NCBI GenBank assembly: GCA_020724865.1
Contig: DYGA01000006.1
Span: 1 to 52,318 of the forward strand
From: Candidatus Paceibacter sp.
GTDB taxonomy: Bacteria > Patescibacteria > ABY1 > S139-126
Length of the DNA stretch: 52,318 bases
Direction of reading: 5' to 3'
Part shown: in pieces, positions 51,655-52,318 of the stretch
Layout: each line of letters begins with the position of its first letter
Position numbering within the stretch: position 1 is the first letter of the stretch
Program-made: the position numbers and the translations under genes
The notes under the pieces: model-generated
The model's input: only the letters and a program-made list of their open reading frames with translations
Told to the model about the DNA's origin: nothing
Databases searched by the model: none

Positions 51655-52200
51655 TTAAAAATTTATTTTCTTGTCTTTAATATATTCCCTGGCAAGTTTA
51701 GCCCGTTCAATAAATATATTTATATAATCTATCAATTTTTCATATTCTGACTTTATGTCTCTATCAACAGCATAATTGCCAAAATTTTTATAATCTAACC
51801 TTTCATTGATAATCCAATCTTTTTTTTCTTCTAATAAAGGTATAATTTCCAGCAACCTTAAATCTAAACTGTCAATATAGTCAATAAATTCTTCATCAGA
51901 CAATAATTCCTGCATTCTTTCTAGACGATCTGTTAATTGTTCAGGTGTAAACAAAAAAGCACCGACTAATTCGTCATTTAAAATATCTGATAAACCTGAT
52001 TCTAAAAAAATTTTTTCATCCAAATCTTTCAACGCTTTTTCTCTGGCTGGACTTTTAAAATAGGATAATTCATTCTTTATATCTTCGTCCGGGGTAATTT
52101 CTTCTCTTTTTGTAATTCTACCCATTGGATTAACCTCATAAGATCCCTTGCCTATGGGCTTAGATTTAAAAAAATTATTCATTTTTTCTTTATTTGACAT
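51655..52200 (-). CDS. Hypothetical acidic protein
   Basis: 181 residues, no family recognised. No signal peptide or membrane segment. It is acidic and predicted helical (for example LTDRLERMQELLSDEEFIDYIDSLDLRLLEIIPLLEEKKDW), with a DILNDELVGAFLFTPEQL segment near 72-89. The Met at 52200 is supported only by frame length. It is divergent from tRNA-Glu with a 43-base gap. Confidence 0.65.
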   Translation of the reverse strand: MSNKEKMNNFFKSKPIGKGSYEVNPMGRITKREEITPDEDIKNELSYFKSPAREKALKDLDEKIFLESGLSDILNDELVGAFLFTPEQLTDRLERMQELLSDEEFIDYIDSLDLRLLEIIPLLEEKKDWIINERLDYKNFGNYAVDRDIKSEYEKLIDYINIFIERAKLAREYIKDKKINF

Positions 52201-52219
52201 TGATTTTTATAAAAATTCT

Positions 52220-52225
52220 TATAAT
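52220..52225 (+). promoter_or_regulatory. -10 box of tRNA-Glu
   Basis: TATAAT 18 bases before the first tRNA base, a sensible distance for a short 5' leader. A TTGACA lies at 52194-52199 but the 20-base spacer is long. Confidence 0.5.
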
Positions 52226-52243
52226 ATTAATATATCTTACTTT

Positions 52244-52318
52244 GCCGGTATCGTCTAACGGTTAGGACGCCAGGTTCTCATCCTGGTAATCGGGGTTCGA
52301 TTCCCCGTACCGGTACCA
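52244..52318 (+). tRNA. tRNA-Glu (anticodon CTC)
   Basis: Complete cloverleaf: acceptor GCCGGTA/TACCGGT (G1-U72 wobble), D arm, anticodon stem CCAGG/CCTGG around TTCTCAT (anticodon CTC, reads GAG), T arm CGGGG-TTCGATT-CCCCG, discriminator A and encoded CCA. The last base of the window is the last base of the tRNA. Its D and anticodon arms are nearly the same as those of the tRNA-Gln near the other end. Confidence 0.95.

Overview
The window looks like part of a small, AT-rich genome from the Candidate Phyla Radiation (Patescibacteria), most likely a Parcubacteria-like lineage. This is inferred from gene content: shortened AlaRS and ProRS, an RNA polymerase alpha subunit without its C-terminal domain, archaeal-type AMP phosphorylase / ribose-1,5-bisphosphate isomerase / RuBisCO genes, VirD4/TraG-like ATPases joined to large membrane proteins, and very tight gene packing. 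TGA is used as a stop (for example in ATGA gene overlaps), so the TGA-to-glycine code of Gracilibacteria and Absconditabacteria does not apply. No rRNA, CRISPR array or replication origin was seen.

Layout. 1-1742 is a G+C-richer foreign segment: a large serine recombinase between two arms of a perfect 124-bp inverted repeat, abutting the 3' end of tRNA-Gln(CTG). 1844-6918 (minus) holds dnaX, an unknown gene, and a fused membrane/VirD4-like ATPase. 6983-9329 (plus) holds corA and cysS. 9307-14782 (minus) is the cell-shape cluster proS-mreB-mreC-mreD-PBP2. 14904-20840 (minus) holds rseP, frr, a beta-propeller lipoprotein, holB, a glycosyltransferase and a second mreB. 20942-28414 (minus) is a surface-polysaccharide cluster: Wzx-like flippase, five glycosyltransferases and an O-antigen ligase/Wzy-like protein. 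28482-32290 (minus) is the infA-rpmJ-rpsM-rpsK-rpsD-rpoA-rplQ-rplM-rpsI operon behind a near-perfect promoter. 32473-37871 holds a C39-like peptidase, a lone plus-strand lipoprotein, alaS, mnmA and uppP. 37929-42307 is the nucleotide-salvage/CO2-fixing block: AMP phosphorylase, RuBisCO, HAD hydrolase and R15P isomerase. 42310-46766 is a split version of the membrane/ATPase system plus a sigma-region-4/HARE-HTH protein. 46890-52200 holds a peroxiredoxin, an EamA-like half transporter, PGI/PMI, two DsbA-like proteins, a DUF389 protein and an unknown protein. tRNA-Glu(CTC) closes the window.

How the parts work together. The AMP pathway would turn AMP plus phosphate into adenine and ribose-1,5-bisphosphate, isomerise that to RuBP, and let RuBisCO make two 3-phosphoglycerates, feeding nucleotide carbon into lower glycolysis. 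The mre/PBP2 genes, uppP and the glycan cluster build the envelope. The two VirD4-like systems are candidate DNA or macromolecule pumps.

Two features stand out in expression. Many first genes of transcription units have a TATAAT box (often TGnTATAAT) only 6-9 bases before the ATG, which suggests leaderless mRNAs. One lipoprotein gene (33587) instead carries a textbook Shine-Dalgarno sequence, which I did not see before the other start codons I inspected. All functional calls come from reading motifs; no database search was run.
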